DNA of 64,000 nucleotides from Labedella gwakjiensis (GCF_003014675.1 NZ_PYAU01000001.1:2542001-2606000), one strand, 5' to 3'. Shown: positions 1-9,396, numbered from the stretch's first letter. The notes: generated by a model not told the origin, from the letters alone. Numbers and translations: made by a program.

Positions 1-491
1 GAGATGGTCGGCGTCGTCCCCTTCACGGTCTTGACGTCGGGGAAGGTGGCGAAGACCTGGACCCAGTAGTGACCGTCGGCGTTGTAGCCGGCCCCCATGT
101 GCGTGTAGCGGCTGTCGAGGATGTTGGCGCGGTGGCCGGGCGAGTTGATCCAGGCCGAGACGACGGAGGAGGCCGTCGTGTACCCGTACGCGATGTTCTC
201 GCCGCAGCAGAGGGTCCATCCACTCGACGCCCGGGAGGTGCGCCACTCGTTCGAGCTGTGCACCATGCTCTTCTGCGACGCCATGTACGTCGCCCATTCC
301 TGGGCCATCGCGTCGAGGCTCGACTCGCGCTGGAGCGCGGGGAGCCCCGCGTTCGCACGGTTCGCATTGGTGAGGGAGACCACGTCGTCGCGCGGTGCGG
401 CCTGAGCCGGGTCGGGGGCGGCGAGCGTGAGACCTCCGGCGAGCAGCGCTACGATCGCCGCGGCGGCAGCGAAGGGGCGGAGTCGAATCAT
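1..491 (-). CDS. Secreted CAP-domain (SCP/PR-1-like) protein, C-terminus beyond window
   Basis: The reading frame is open from the ATG at 491 to the window edge, so at least 163 residues are present and the C-terminus is missing. The N-terminus is a signal peptide: basic MIRLRP, an alanine/leucine-rich core, and a likely cleavage after AQAAP near residue 35. The rest is a CAP domain, recognised by the GENIA motif and by SPGHRANIL, followed by GAGYNADGHYWVQVF, the usual CAP signature order. A GGAAGG ribosome site sits 9 bases before the ATG, and TACATT (557-562, minus strand) could be its -10. CAP proteins are extracellular; their bacterial substrates are mostly unknown. It is divergent from rfbC and need not belong to the polysaccharide locus. 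Confidence 0.88.
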   Translation of the reverse strand, partial: MIRLRPFAAAAAIVALLAGGLTLAAPDPAQAAPRDDVVSLTNANRANAGLPALQRESSLDAMAQEWATYMASQKSMVHSSNEWRTSRASSGWTLCCGENIAYGYTTASSVVSAWINSPGHRANILDSRYTHMGAGYNADGHYWVQVFATFPDVKTVKGTTPTI

Positions 492-701
492 CGGTGCGTA
501 CCTTCCGTCTGAAGATGCGCCACCGGGTCAGGCGCCCTCGTTGTGCGTGGGGTTTGAATGTAATCAATTTGGGGGCCAGAATCCACCCCTGACCAGGCTC
601 TCCGCCGATCATATCGTGAGGCATCGTCACATCGGGCCCTGCCGAGCAGTACTCAGGGTGTCTCGCGAGAGACCGCGAGACCGTCGCCGCGCACTGATTG
701 C

Positions 702-707
702 TAGACT
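702..707 (+). promoter_or_regulatory. -10 box TAGACT of rfbC (leaderless type)
   Basis: TAGACT lies six bases before the GTG start of rfbC, so transcription would begin at or next to the start codon and the message would be leaderless. No Shine-Dalgarno sequence precedes this start. A perfect palindrome TCTCGCGAGA lies 32 bases further upstream at 661-670 and could be an operator. Confidence 0.5.
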
Positions 708-713
708 TTCCCG

Positions 714-1322
714 GTGCAGATCCGTGAACTGAAGATCCCCGACAGCTACGAGATCGTCCCCCGGCAGTTCGGCGACGATCGTGGCGTGTTCCTCGAGTGG
801 TACAAGGCGGAGGCGCTCGAGCAGGCGACGGGTCGCTCGATCTCCCTCGCGCAGTCGAACACCTCGGTGTCGAAGCGCGGGACGGTGCGCGGCATCCACT
901 TCGCGGATATCCCGCCGAGCCAGGCCAAGTACGTCACGGCGACGCACGGAGCCGTCATCGACTTCGTCATCGACATCCGGGTGGGGTCGCCGACGTTCGG
1001 CGAGTGGGACTCCGTGATCCTCGACGACACCGACCGCAAGGCGATCTTCCTCTCCGAGGGCCTCGGGCACTGCTTCGTCGCCCTGACGGAGGACGCGACC
1101 GTGAGCTATCTCGTGACGGACGTCTACCGGCCGGAGCGCGAACACGGCATCAACCCTCTCGACGAGCGCATCGCGCTCGCGTTCCCCGCCGAGGCCGGAG
1201 AGCTCCTCCTCTCCCCGAAGGACACGGACGCCCCCTCCCTCGCCGAGGCGGAGGCCGCCGGTATCCTGCCCACGTGGGACGCGGCTCGCGCCTTCTACGA
1301 CGGTCTCAAGGCAGGGGAGTGA
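714..1322 (+). CDS. rfbC: dTDP-4-dehydrorhamnose 3,5-epimerase (RmlC)
   Basis: This 202-residue protein has the usual RmlC length. It epimerises dTDP-4-keto-6-deoxyglucose at C3 and C5, the third step of dTDP-L-rhamnose synthesis in the cytoplasm. Family motifs are visible: [12 protein letters not shown] at the N-terminus, RGIHF with the catalytic histidine at residue 62, the cupin stretch [12 protein letters not shown], and GLGHCFVAL before the conserved tyrosine of YLVTDVY. The GTG at 714 was chosen because a -10 box sits directly upstream and the next start would cut into the fold. It is followed after four bases by rfbA. The partners rfbB and rfbD are not in the window. Confidence 0.94.
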   Translation: MQIRELKIPDSYEIVPRQFGDDRGVFLEWYKAEALEQATGRSISLAQSNTSVSKRGTVRGIHFADIPPSQAKYVTATHGAVIDFVIDIRVGSPTFGEWDSVILDDTDRKAIFLSEGLGHCFVALTEDATVSYLVTDVYRPEREHGINPLDERIALAFPAEAGELLLSPKDTDAPSLAEAEAAGILPTWDAARAFYDGLKAGE

Positions 1323-1326
1323 CGCG

Positions 1327-2190
1327 ATGAAGGGGATCATCCTCGCTGGAGGGTCGGGAACCCGGCTCTGGCCCATCACCAAGGGCATCTCGAAGCAGCT
1401 CATGCCCATCTACGACAAGCCGATGGTCTACTACCCGCTGTCGACCCTCATGATGGCGGGCATCAACGAGATCCTCATCATCACGACGCCGGAGTACAAC
1501 GAGCAGTTCAAGGCGCTCTTCGGCGACGGCTCGTCGCTCGGCATCCGACTCGAGTACGCCGTGCAGCCGTCGCCCGACGGCCTCGCCCAGGCGTTCATCA
1601 TCGGTGAGGAGTTCATCGGCGACGACAGCGTGGCCCTCGTGCTCGGCGACAACATCTTCCACGGCACGGGCCTCGGTTCGTCGCTCCGGGGGAATACCGA
1701 CGTGGACGGTGCCACGATCTTCGCGTACCACGTGTCGAACCCCACGTCCTACGGCGTGGTCGAGTTCGACGACGACTTCACGGCCGTCTCCATCGAGGAG
1801 AAGCCCGAGATCCCGAAGAGCAACTACGCGGTCCCCGGCCTCTACTTCTACGACAACAGGGTCGTCGAGATCGCGAAGACCATCGAGCCCAGTGCGCGGG
1901 GGGAGCTCGAGATCTCCACGGTCAACGAGCGCTACCTCGAGGCCGGGGCCCTGCACGTGCAGGTGCTCGACCGCGGCACGGCGTGGCTCGACACCGGCAC
2001 GTTCGAGTCGATGATGCAGGCGTCGGAGTACGTGCGCGTCATCGAGGACCGGCAGGGCTTCAAGGTGGGCTGCATCGAGGAGATCGCCTGGCGCGCAGGC
2101 TGGATCGACGACGAGCAGCTCGCCGCGCTCGCCGCGCCGCTCGTCAAGAGCGGCTACGGTCGCTACCTGCAGGGCCTGCTGAGCGCATGA
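1327..2190 (+). CDS. rfbA: Glucose-1-phosphate thymidylyltransferase (RmlA)
   Basis: This 287-residue enzyme makes dTDP-glucose from dTTP and glucose 1-phosphate, the first step of the dTDP-rhamnose pathway. The nucleotide-binding signature GGSGTRLWP near residue 8 and the [12 protein letters not shown] segment that follows are those of RmlA. Later motifs [18 protein letters not shown] and GTAWLDTGT also match. GGGGAG within the rfbC stop region serves as ribosome site. Its stop overlaps the start of the next glycosyltransferase (ATGA), so rfbC, rfbA and the following glycosyltransferases form one operon. Confidence 0.96.
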   Translation: MKGIILAGGSGTRLWPITKGISKQLMPIYDKPMVYYPLSTLMMAGINEILIITTPEYNEQFKALFGDGSSLGIRLEYAVQPSPDGLAQAFIIGEEFIGDDSVALVLGDNIFHGTGLGSSLRGNTDVDGATIFAYHVSNPTSYGVVEFDDDFTAVSIEEKPEIPKSNYAVPGLYFYDNRVVEIAKTIEPSARGELEISTVNERYLEAGALHVQVLDRGTAWLDTGTFESMMQASEYVRVIEDRQGFKVGCIEEIAWRAGWIDDEQLAALAAPLVKSGYGRYLQGLLSA

Positions 2191-3128
2191 AGGTCTTCGT
2201 CCAGATCCCCTGCTTGAACGAGGAGGAGACCCTTCCTCTCGTGCTCGCCTCCATCCCTCGCGAGATCCCGGGAGTCGACTCCGTCGAGATCCTGGTGATC
2301 GACGACGGGTCGAGCGACCGCACCGTCGAGATCGCGAAGCAGTTCGGAGTGACCCACTTCGTGCGTCATGCGCGGAACATGGGACTCGCTCGCTCGTTCC
2401 GAGACGGTGTCGACTACGCGCTCAAGCACGGTGCCGACATCATCGTCAACACCGACGGCGACAACCAGTACCCGCAGGATCGCATCGGTGACCTCGTGCA
2501 GCCCATCCTGCGCGGCGAGGCCGATATCGTGATCGCCGACCGCCAGACCGCGACGATCGAGCACTTCTCGCCCTTCAAGAAATTCATGCAAAAGGTCGGC
2601 AGCGGAGTCGTGAACTACGCAGCGGACACCCAGCTCCCCGACGCGGCGAGTGGATTCCGCGCGTACTCGCGGCAGTCCATGTACCGTCTCAACATCGTCA
2701 CGCAGTTCAGCTACTGCATGGAGACGATCATCCAGGCGGGCAACAAGCGTCTCCGCATCGCGAGCATCCCCGTGAAGACGAACGCGAAGACGCGCGAGTC
2801 CCGCCTGTTCAAGAACATCTGGCAGCACATGGCGCAATCGGGTGGCGCGATCGTCCGCAGCTATCTCATGTTCAAGCCGCATGTGATCTTCACGGTCCTC
2901 GGACTCTTCCTCCTCGCCATCGGGCTCGTGCCCTTCGTGCGGTTCAGCATCTTCTTCATCCAGGGCACGGAGGGCGGACACGTCCAGTCCCTCGTCTTCG
3001 GCACGGCCTTCCTGGTCGGCTCCCTGTTGTCGTTCGCGCTCGGTGTCATCTCCGAGCTGCTCCGCACGAACAGGATCCTGCTCGAGGAACAGCTCGAGCG
3101 GCTCAAGGAGCTGCAGTATCGCCAGTAG
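2187..3128 (+). CDS. GT2 glycosyltransferase, polyprenyl-phosphate-sugar synthase type
   Basis: This 313-residue protein is a family 2 glycosyltransferase of the dolichol-phosphate-mannose-synthase type. The N-terminal GT-A domain shows [17 protein letters not shown] and the metal-binding NTDGDNQYP near residue 90. Two hydrophobic segments follow (about residues 231-255 and 268-292), then a charged coiled tail ending [11 protein letters not shown]. Family members move a sugar from a nucleotide onto a polyprenyl phosphate at the inner membrane face; which sugar is not clear from sequence. The start overlaps the rfbA stop. With the AglD-like membrane protein two genes on and the GT-C proteins beyond, it could supply lipid-linked sugar donors. 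Confidence 0.88.
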   Translation: MKVFVQIPCLNEEETLPLVLASIPREIPGVDSVEILVIDDGSSDRTVEIAKQFGVTHFVRHARNMGLARSFRDGVDYALKHGADIIVNTDGDNQYPQDRIGDLVQPILRGEADIVIADRQTATIEHFSPFKKFMQKVGSGVVNYAADTQLPDAASGFRAYSRQSMYRLNIVTQFSYCMETIIQAGNKRLRIASIPVKTNAKTRESRLFKNIWQHMAQSGGAIVRSYLMFKPHVIFTVLGLFLLAIGLVPFVRFSIFFIQGTEGGHVQSLVFGTAFLVGSLLSFALGVISELLRTNRILLEEQLERLKELQYRQ

Positions 3129-3147
3129 TCGGCCGACCGGGCGCTCG

Positions 3148-4230
3148 GTGCTCGGATTCGGCACGTACGACACCGCGCGTCATCCTCGCGTCGGCGTGAT
3201 CCTCGCGGGACTCGCCGCGCATGGCTTCGAGGTCCGCGAGGTCGACGTGCCGATGGGCTTCTCCACGGCGGAACGTGTCGACATGCTGAAGCGCCCGTGG
3301 AAGCTCCCACTGTTCGCCCTGCGGCTCGTGTCCTGCTGGGCGAGGCTCGCCGTGCGCTCCACGAGCGCCCGTCTGCGTCGACGCCCGGATGTCGTCGTGG
3401 TCGGCTACCTCGGCCACTTCGACGTCCTTCTCGCGCGGCTCCTGTTCCCGCGCACGACGATCGTGCTCGACCACCTCATCTTCGCGGGAACCACGGCGAG
3501 CGACCGCGGGGTGTCGGGAGGACTCAAAGGGCGCCTGCTCGCGGGCCTCGATCGACTGGCGATCGCCGCGGCCTCGATCGTCGTCGTCGACACCGAGGAG
3601 CATGCCCGTCTCGTGCCGGCCTCCGCGTCCACGGTCGTCGTGCCCGTGGGCGCCGACTCGTCGTGGTACGCGGCGGCGGCGGGCGAGCGGGTACCGGGCG
3701 CTCGGTTGAGCGTCGTCTTCTACGGGCTCATGACCCCGCTGCAGGGCGCTCCCGTGATCGCCGAGGCCATCGCGACCCTCGACGGTCGGGTCGACGCGAC
3801 GATCATCGGGACGGGCCAGGACGGCGAGGCCGTCGATGCGACGCTCCGCGCGGTGGACGGGGTCACTCGACTCGACTGGGTTGGGCCGTCCGAACTGCCT
3901 GCCCTCGTCGCCCGGCACGACCTCGCCCTCGGCATCTTCGGAACGAGCGAGAAGGCGCTGAGCGTGGTCCCGAACAAGGCGTACCAGGCGCTCGCCGCCG
4001 AGGTCGGGCTCATCACGTCCGACAGTGCGGCCCAGCGACGTGTCCTCGGTGACGCCGCCGAGTTCGTTCCGCCGGGCGACGCCTCGGCCCTCGCAGCCGC
4101 CATCGACCGCCTCGCGGGCGACCCCACTCTCATCGCCGATCTCCGCGCACGTGCCCGGGCAGCCGCGCCGCGGTTCACCGCTGCCGCCGTCGTCGGCGGC
4201 CTCGTCGAGCGACTCGCGGAGAGGCCGTGA
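3148..4230 (+). CDS. Glycosyltransferase, group 1 (GT4-like)
   Basis: This is a GT-B-fold glycosyltransferase of about 360 residues. The N-terminal half starts MLGFGTYDTARHPRVGVI, the first beta-alpha unit of GT4 enzymes. The C-terminal half carries a group 1 pattern: VVFYGLMTPLQGAPVIAEA, IIGTGQD, LDWVGPSELPALVARHDLALG and VVPNKAYQALA. The frame stays open further upstream but overlaps the previous gene; the GTG at 3148 gives the expected N-terminus, though its ribosome site is weak. Its donor and acceptor cannot be read from sequence. It ends in a GTGA overlap with the next gene. Confidence 0.85.
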   Translation: MLGFGTYDTARHPRVGVILAGLAAHGFEVREVDVPMGFSTAERVDMLKRPWKLPLFALRLVSCWARLAVRSTSARLRRRPDVVVVGYLGHFDVLLARLLFPRTTIVLDHLIFAGTTASDRGVSGGLKGRLLAGLDRLAIAAASIVVVDTEEHARLVPASASTVVVPVGADSSWYAAAAGERVPGARLSVVFYGLMTPLQGAPVIAEAIATLDGRVDATIIGTGQDGEAVDATLRAVDGVTRLDWVGPSELPALVARHDLALGIFGTSEKALSVVPNKAYQALAAEVGLITSDSAAQRRVLGDAAEFVPPGDASALAAAIDRLAGDPTLIADLRARARAAAPRFTAAAVVGGLVERLAERP

Positions 4231-5225
4231 CCGTGGACGAGCCGAAGCGCGGCCTTCTCCGCCGGGTCGCGGGCGGCATCGCGGGATTCTTCAAACGCTT
4301 CGCCGGACCGATCCGGATCGTCCTCCTCGTGGCGATCGTCGCGTTCGCGATCTACGCGATCGCCTCGAGCTGGGAGCGCGTCGAGGCCGCACTCGTCGAC
4401 ATGGGCCCCGGTCTCATCGTCGGCAGCTCGCTCGTGCTCGTCGCGTCGATCGCCGGTCACTACGTCTCGTGGCTCGCCGTGCTCGCGGCGCTCGGCGCTC
4501 CCCGCATGCCCGTCCTCGCCTCGATGGCCATCTCGACGACGTCGCAGGTGGCGAAGTACATGCCCGGCAGCGTCTGGACCGCGGTCGTCCAGGCGGATCT
4601 CGGTCGGCGACACGGCATCCAGCGTCGCATCATGCTCGCGAGCTACGGCCTGGTCCTCCTCGTGAGCGTGGCGACCGCGAGCGTACTGTCGTTGCTCGTG
4701 CTCGCAGGCCCGTCTCCTCTGTGGATCCGACTCGTGTCGATCGCCGCGGCCGTCTGCGGCGTCGTCCTGCTCGCGAGCCTCTTCCACCCTCGGCTCCTGC
4801 ACTCCCTCCTCGACAAGGTCTTCCGTCGATTCTCGGGTGAGGGCATGCCCGACCGCATCGACCCGCGGGCGCTCGTGGTCGCGATCGTCGCCGTCGCGGT
4901 CGCCTGGTCGCTCGCCGGTGTCCAGGCGTGGATGCTCGCGGAGCCGCTCGGCGCGACGACGGCGGAGATCCCGTTCACGGCCGGGGCGATCATGCTGTCG
5001 TGGGCCGTCGGACTCGTCATCGTGATCCTGCCGGCCGGAGCAGGCGCGCGCGAGGCCATCCTCGTCGTGACGCTGGGTCAGATCGTCGGAACGACCGAAG
5101 CCCTCACCATTGCCCTCATCACACGCTTCCTCCAGATCATCGTGGAGCTGGTGCTCGCCGCTCTCCTGGGCCTCCCTTACGCCACGGGCGCCCTCCGTGC
5201 CCGCCGACGCGAGCGGCTCGACTGA
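4227..5225 (+). CDS. AglD/YbhN-like integral membrane protein (UPF0104 family)
   Basis: This 332-residue protein has about eight membrane segments and belongs to the lysylphosphatidylglycerol-synthase transmembrane (UPF0104) family. Hallmarks are KYMPGSVW near residue 112 and LPAGAGAREA near residue 271. Many of these proteins sit beside, or are fused to, dolichol-phosphate-mannose-synthase-like GT2 enzymes; archaeal AglD is a fused example. The GT2 two genes upstream suggests the same partnership in split form. A role in moving or using lipid-linked sugars is inference. The start overlaps the stop of the preceding glycosyltransferase, and this is the last gene of the rfbC operon. Confidence 0.8.
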   Translation: MTVDEPKRGLLRRVAGGIAGFFKRFAGPIRIVLLVAIVAFAIYAIASSWERVEAALVDMGPGLIVGSSLVLVASIAGHYVSWLAVLAALGAPRMPVLASMAISTTSQVAKYMPGSVWTAVVQADLGRRHGIQRRIMLASYGLVLLVSVATASVLSLLVLAGPSPLWIRLVSIAAAVCGVVLLASLFHPRLLHSLLDKVFRRFSGEGMPDRIDPRALVVAIVAVAVAWSLAGVQAWMLAEPLGATTAEIPFTAGAIMLSWAVGLVIVILPAGAGAREAILVVTLGQIVGTTEALTIALITRFLQIIVELVLAALLGLPYATGALRARRRERLD

Positions 5226-5256
5226 GTCCCGCTTCGTCGACGGTGTCCCGCGGCGG

Positions 5257-6804
5257 TCAGATCCCGATCATGAGGAACCGTGCGACGGCCTGAAGCGCTG
5301 GGGTGATGGACGCCAGCGGGCTGGCCGGCGAGAGCCAATCGGGCTGCGCCGCCGCGAGGAACGCGATCGCGAACCCTCCCTGGGTCGCTCCGAGGACCGC
5401 GACGACCGCCACGACGGCCTCGATAGGCGGTCTCCATCGCCCGGTGCGGGAGAGAAGGAACCCGGCGCCCACCCCGGCGACGCCGAGCGCGAGCGGGATG
5501 AAGGGCAGGATGTAGCGGCCGCTCACCGCCAGGACGACGCCGAGGCGGAGGTATTCCCCGTAGTTGCGCACGAGGAGCGAGGCGACGAGCACGACGAAGG
5601 CCAGAGCGAGCACGGCGAGCGGCGCTGAGCGCACCACACGGGGGATCGCCACGGCGCAGAGGAGGAGGACGGCTGCCGCCGCTGTCGCGATGACGGTGGC
5701 GGTCACGGTGTCGGCCTCCCTGTAGCCGCCGGCCCAGCCCACGGTCGAGAACGTCTTCACGAGTGTCGGTACCCACGCCCTCAACGCGTAGGAGGCGAAG
5801 TCGACGAGAGAGGCCGAGCGATCGGGGAACGCATCGTCGAGTTGCGCGTTGCGTTCCCACGGTCCGTAGTTCCGGCAGAAGGCCTCGGAGTGGATCGCAT
5901 CGCAATCGGGCTGAGGGGAGTTGAAGGCGATGAGGCTCACGAGATACCGCTCGGCGAACAGTCCGACGGCCACGATCGCGAGGGCGACGACTCCGACGGT
6001 CACGAGCGGACGGCGGCGATCCGGTCGCTCCGCCGTCGTGAGCGCCCGCACCGAGGAGAGGCGTCTGCGGCGCAGGAGCACCACACAGATCCCGACGATG
6101 CAGACCAGGAACACGGGCAGGAACGTGAACTTCGCGAGGCACGCGAGGCACCCGACCGCCACGAGCCCGAGGAGCCGCATGCCCGATACCCGCTCGATCG
6201 TCAGGATGCGCGCCGTCAGGGCGAAGAAGACCGCCGCGAGGAGCAGGAGGGCGTTGTCGTAGTTGATGGTCGCCGCGACGAAGGATGTGAGGGGGAGGGC
6301 TGCGAACAGGAAGATCGCGAGCTGGGCCGTCCCGCGGCCGATACCGCAGAGCAGGAGCGTGCGCCGGAACCACCAGAGCGACGCCGAGACGAGGAGGACG
6401 GTCAGCGCGCGGAGGACGACGTATTGCGTGTCGAGGTCAGCTCCACTCCACCGGAGCAGTCGAAGCGGCACCGCCATGACGTAGTGGTAGAGGTAGGAGC
6501 CGAATCGGCTGAGGTCGCCGAGCCACGCCTGGTCGGGGGTCTGGACGATGAACGGAGACCACTGGTCCGAGAAGATGCGGACGATGGCCATGTGGTAGCC
6601 CTCGTCGAAGAGGAGGTCGTGGTTCACCGAGAGGGCGATCCACCAGCCGCTCGCCGTGAAGAGTGCGACCGTGATCCAGAAGAAACCCGGGTGGCCGACG
6701 ATGCGACCGACGCGAGACGAGGCATCGGTGCGGAGCTGTGGCGTAGGAGGGGGCATCTGCCGATCCGGATCGACGGGACCCGCAGGGGGAACGGGCTCTG
6801 CCAT
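5257..6804 (-). CDS. GT-C-type multi-pass membrane glycosyltransferase-like protein, paralogue 1
   Basis: This roughly 515-residue protein has about eleven membrane segments. Early in the first outside loop it carries FDEGYH, an acidic pair in the place where GT-C enzymes such as the PMT/ArnT families have theirs. A central loop contains a paired-cysteine motif, CDAIHSEAFC, followed by Y..WERN..L. The gene at 6875-8443 is a divergent paralogue with matching loops. GT-C proteins transfer sugars from polyprenyl phosphate on the outer membrane face; activity here is inference. The ATG at 6804 is the best start, but the frame is open further up and TACGAT overlaps this ATG, so the start is not certain. 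Confidence 0.75.
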   Translation of the reverse strand: MAEPVPPAGPVDPDRQMPPPTPQLRTDASSRVGRIVGHPGFFWITVALFTASGWWIALSVNHDLLFDEGYHMAIVRIFSDQWSPFIVQTPDQAWLGDLSRFGSYLYHYVMAVPLRLLRWSGADLDTQYVVLRALTVLLVSASLWWFRRTLLLCGIGRGTAQLAIFLFAALPLTSFVAATINYDNALLLLAAVFFALTARILTIERVSGMRLLGLVAVGCLACLAKFTFLPVFLVCIVGICVVLLRRRRLSSVRALTTAERPDRRRPLVTVGVVALAIVAVGLFAERYLVSLIAFNSPQPDCDAIHSEAFCRNYGPWERNAQLDDAFPDRSASLVDFASYALRAWVPTLVKTFSTVGWAGGYREADTVTATVIATAAAAVLLLCAVAIPRVVRSAPLAVLALAFVVLVASLLVRNYGEYLRLGVVLAVSGRYILPFIPLALGVAGVGAGFLLSRTGRWRPPIEAVVAVVAVLGATQGGFAIAFLAAAQPDWLSPASPLASITPALQAVARFLMIGI

Positions 6805-6862
6805 CGTAGCGGGCAGTCCGTGGGAGGCGCCGAGCCCCACCGGTGGCCGTCCGCGCGTCGGA

Positions 6863-6868
6863 TAGTGT
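6863..6868 (+). promoter_or_regulatory. -10 box TAGTGT of the second GT-C gene (leaderless type)
   Basis: TAGTGT lies six bases before the GTG at 6875, and no ribosome site is visible in the gap. It repeats the pattern seen before rfbC and other genes of the window. Confidence 0.45.
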
Positions 6869-6874
6869 TGGTCG

Positions 6875-8443
6875 GTGCCGAGTCGGATGCAGAAGACCAT
6901 CGATCCCCTGTCGACACCCCGTCGCGCCACGAGCCTCGACAGGGTCTCCGGAGTCGTCGGAGCCGCCTCGGACGGGATCGTGCGGGCCGTCTCGTCCGTC
7001 TGGTTCCTCGTCGCCGTGGTGGTGGTCTTCATCGTCGGAGCGTCACTCATGGCGGTGATGCAGAACTATCCGACGGTGTACGACGAGGACTACCACGTCG
7101 GGATCATCCAGATCTACGCCGGCCAGGTCTCGCCCTTCATCGAGAATGCCTCGTCGTACCTGGGCTTCGGGGACCTCGACCGCTTCGGATCGTTCCTCTA
7201 CCACTGGCTCATGAGCTTCCCCCTGCGTGCGGTGGACGGGCTCGGTTTCTCCCTCTTCACGCAGGTCGTCGTCGTCCGCCTGCTGTCGGTCGCGCTCTTC
7301 GCCTCGTCGGTGATCTGGACGCGTGCGCTGCTGCTCCACCTCGGCGTCTCCCGATTCGTCTCGCACCTGGCGATCGCGGTCTTCCTGGCGCTGCCTCTCA
7401 CGAGTGCTGTCGCGTCGACCGTGAACTACGACAACCTCGCGCAGCCTCTCGGCGCTGCGTTCCTCCTGCTCGTGGTCCGCGCCTACACCGCTGATCGGAT
7501 CGTCGCCGGCCGATGGTGGGCGGTGCTCGTGGTCGGCGCGCTCGCATGCCTCACGAAGTTCACCTTCCTTCCGATCTTCGCCGTGTCCCTCGTCCTCCTC
7601 GTCCTCCGACGATTCGTCTGGCGCGAGGGGCGGTCCATCGGCGATGTCTGGCGCTCCATCCAGTGGCCGCGGCGCCGCTCCGTCATCGTGTGGGCCTCGA
7701 TCGTGGCGGGTGCCCTCGTCGGCGCCGTCTTCGCCGAGCGGTACCTCGGCAACGTCATCCTCTTCGGGAGCCCGGCCCCCGACTGCGGCGAGATCCATTC
7801 GGACGCGTACTGCTCGACCTACTCCGTGTGGGAGCGCAACGAACGGCTCGAGGCGTCGCACGACGCCGATCCCCTGACCGTGCCGCGTGCGATCGCATTC
7901 CTCTCCAACGTCTGGATCGTGCAGATGGTGATCCGGCTGAGCTTCTTCGGGGCGACCACGGTCACCGGCCGCGAGTTCACCCAGGGGCCGGTGATCGTCC
8001 AGCAGTTCATCCTCATCGGCTCGTACACCGTGCTCGTGCTCGCCGCCGTCGTGCTCGTCGCGCTGATTCTGCGTCGTGCGTGGCAACCGATCATCGTGAG
8101 CGGCATCGTCTACGCGGTCTTCATCTTCGTGCGCAACTTCTCCGAGTACTCGCGATTCGGCGAGCCCATCGCGACCCAGCCGCGATATTTCGCCCTCTTC
8201 ATCCCGATCCTCATCGCGATCGCCGGCGTCGTGATCGGTCGCGTCATCGCGAGCTTCTATCCCAGGGGAAGCATGGTTGTGAAGGCCGTGGTCGCCCTCT
8301 GCGTCCTCGCGGCGTTCACCCAGGGCGGCTTCGCGATTTCGTTCTTCGCCTTCGCCGAGCCCGACTGGATCAATTTCGGCTCCCCCGGAGCTGTCCTGTT
8401 CGACGTGCTCGCCCGACTGGCCAGACTCATCATCGTCGGCTGA
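6875..8443 (+). CDS. GT-C-type multi-pass membrane glycosyltransferase-like protein, paralogue 2
   Basis: This 522-residue polytopic protein is the divergent paralogue of the gene at 5257-6804. Shared landmarks in the same order are YDEDYHVGI in the first outside loop, LDRFGSFLYHW, a VNYDN segment, LACLTKFTFLP, AERYL, the cysteine loop CGEIHSDAYC with Y..WERN..L, and the C-terminal TQGGFAI with a PDW after it. The shared acidic pair near the N-terminus suggests a GT-C fold acting on the outer membrane face with a polyprenyl-linked donor, which is inference. A GTG start with an upstream -10 box is preferred; the ATG at 6887 is an alternative. Confidence 0.76.
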   Translation: MPSRMQKTIDPLSTPRRATSLDRVSGVVGAASDGIVRAVSSVWFLVAVVVVFIVGASLMAVMQNYPTVYDEDYHVGIIQIYAGQVSPFIENASSYLGFGDLDRFGSFLYHWLMSFPLRAVDGLGFSLFTQVVVVRLLSVALFASSVIWTRALLLHLGVSRFVSHLAIAVFLALPLTSAVASTVNYDNLAQPLGAAFLLLVVRAYTADRIVAGRWWAVLVVGALACLTKFTFLPIFAVSLVLLVLRRFVWREGRSIGDVWRSIQWPRRRSVIVWASIVAGALVGAVFAERYLGNVILFGSPAPDCGEIHSDAYCSTYSVWERNERLEASHDADPLTVPRAIAFLSNVWIVQMVIRLSFFGATTVTGREFTQGPVIVQQFILIGSYTVLVLAAVVLVALILRRAWQPIIVSGIVYAVFIFVRNFSEYSRFGEPIATQPRYFALFIPILIAIAGVVIGRVIASFYPRGSMVVKAVVALCVLAAFTQGGFAISFFAFAEPDWINFGSPGAVLFDVLARLARLIIVG

Positions 8444-8515
8444 CCCGCCGCGTCGGGGCCCGTCGTGTCCGGACCCGTCCCAACAAGACCCGATACATCT
8501 GGTCCCGCGACATCC

Positions 8516-9394
8516 TCAACCGGAGCGGCGCGAGTCCGTCCGGCGCGAGCGCATCGAGGCCCAGGCGGAACGCACGCCGAGGCCGGCCCGCACGACGAGC
8601 CGCGCCGGTGCGAGGTACCACTCGGGGTGTCGGATCGCGAAGTAGCGGTAGGCGCTGCGATGGTGGGCCTGGAGCATGACCGCCGAGACGTCCTCCGTCG
8701 AGTGCCCGCCGATGTGTCGCACGACGGCGTCGGGCACGTAGACGTTGCGGAGTCCGTGCAAGCCGATGCGGCGACCGAGGTCGACGTCCTCGAAGTACAT
8801 GAAGAAGCCCTCGTCGAACCCGCCGAGGGAGACGAAGTCCTCCGCCCTCATCAGGAGACAGGCACCCGACAGCCAGCCGACGTCGGTGCCGCCGGTGCCG
8901 AGGGCGTCGGCGTTACGGTAACGGCGAGACCACGGGTTGTCGGTCCAGACGTTCGCGAAGATCGCGTGTCCGATCCCGAGCCGCGTCGAGGGGAGCCGTC
9001 GGGCCGACGGGTACACCGTTCCGTCCAGGTTGAGGATGCGCGGGCCGACGGCACCGATCGTGCGGTCGGAGCGCAGCCGGTCCGCCAGGATGTCGAGCGA
9101 TCCTTCGCCGAGCTCCACGTCGGGATTGCAGATCAGGAGCAGTTCCGCATCGGACGCGAGGCGTGCTGCGGCGTTGATGCCGGCCCCGTACCCTGCGTTG
9201 CGTTCCATGCGACGGAAGACCGCGTCGTGCGAGCTCGCGATCCGCTCCGTCGCGACGGCCTCGGCCTCGGTCGAGCCGCTGTCCACGATGACGACATCGA
9301 CGTCCGACGTCGATGATCGCTCGACGGACGACAGGAACCCCTCGAGGATCGACGAGGAGTTGTGCGTGACCGTGAGGACCGTGATGGCGGACAC
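8516..9394 (-). CDS. GT2 glycosyltransferase, rhamnosyltransferase-like
   Basis: This 292-residue cytoplasmic GT2 enzyme has a GT-A core: TVLTVTHNSSS at the start, VIVDSGST, NAGYGAGINAA, and CNPDVEL holding the metal-binding acidic residues. The second half shows WLSGACLLMRAEDF, GFDEGFFMYFEDVDLG and RHIGGHSTED, as in the many WbbL-like rhamnosyltransferases. The sugar is a guess from neighbouring rmlA/rmlC. The GTG at 9394 lies two bases after the stop of the upstream ABC ATPase gene, so the two are coupled. The frame remains open upstream but inside the ATPase gene. The basic C-terminus (SMRSRRTDSRRSG) could touch the membrane. Confidence 0.88.
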   Translation of the reverse strand: MSAITVLTVTHNSSSILEGFLSSVERSSTSDVDVVIVDSGSTEAEAVATERIASSHDAVFRRMERNAGYGAGINAAARLASDAELLLICNPDVELGEGSLDILADRLRSDRTIGAVGPRILNLDGTVYPSARRLPSTRLGIGHAIFANVWTDNPWSRRYRNADALGTGGTDVGWLSGACLLMRAEDFVSLGGFDEGFFMYFEDVDLGRRIGLHGLRNVYVPDAVVRHIGGHSTEDVSAVMLQAHHRSAYRYFAIRHPEWYLAPARLVVRAGLGVRSAWASMRSRRTDSRRSG

Positions 9395-9396
9395 CG

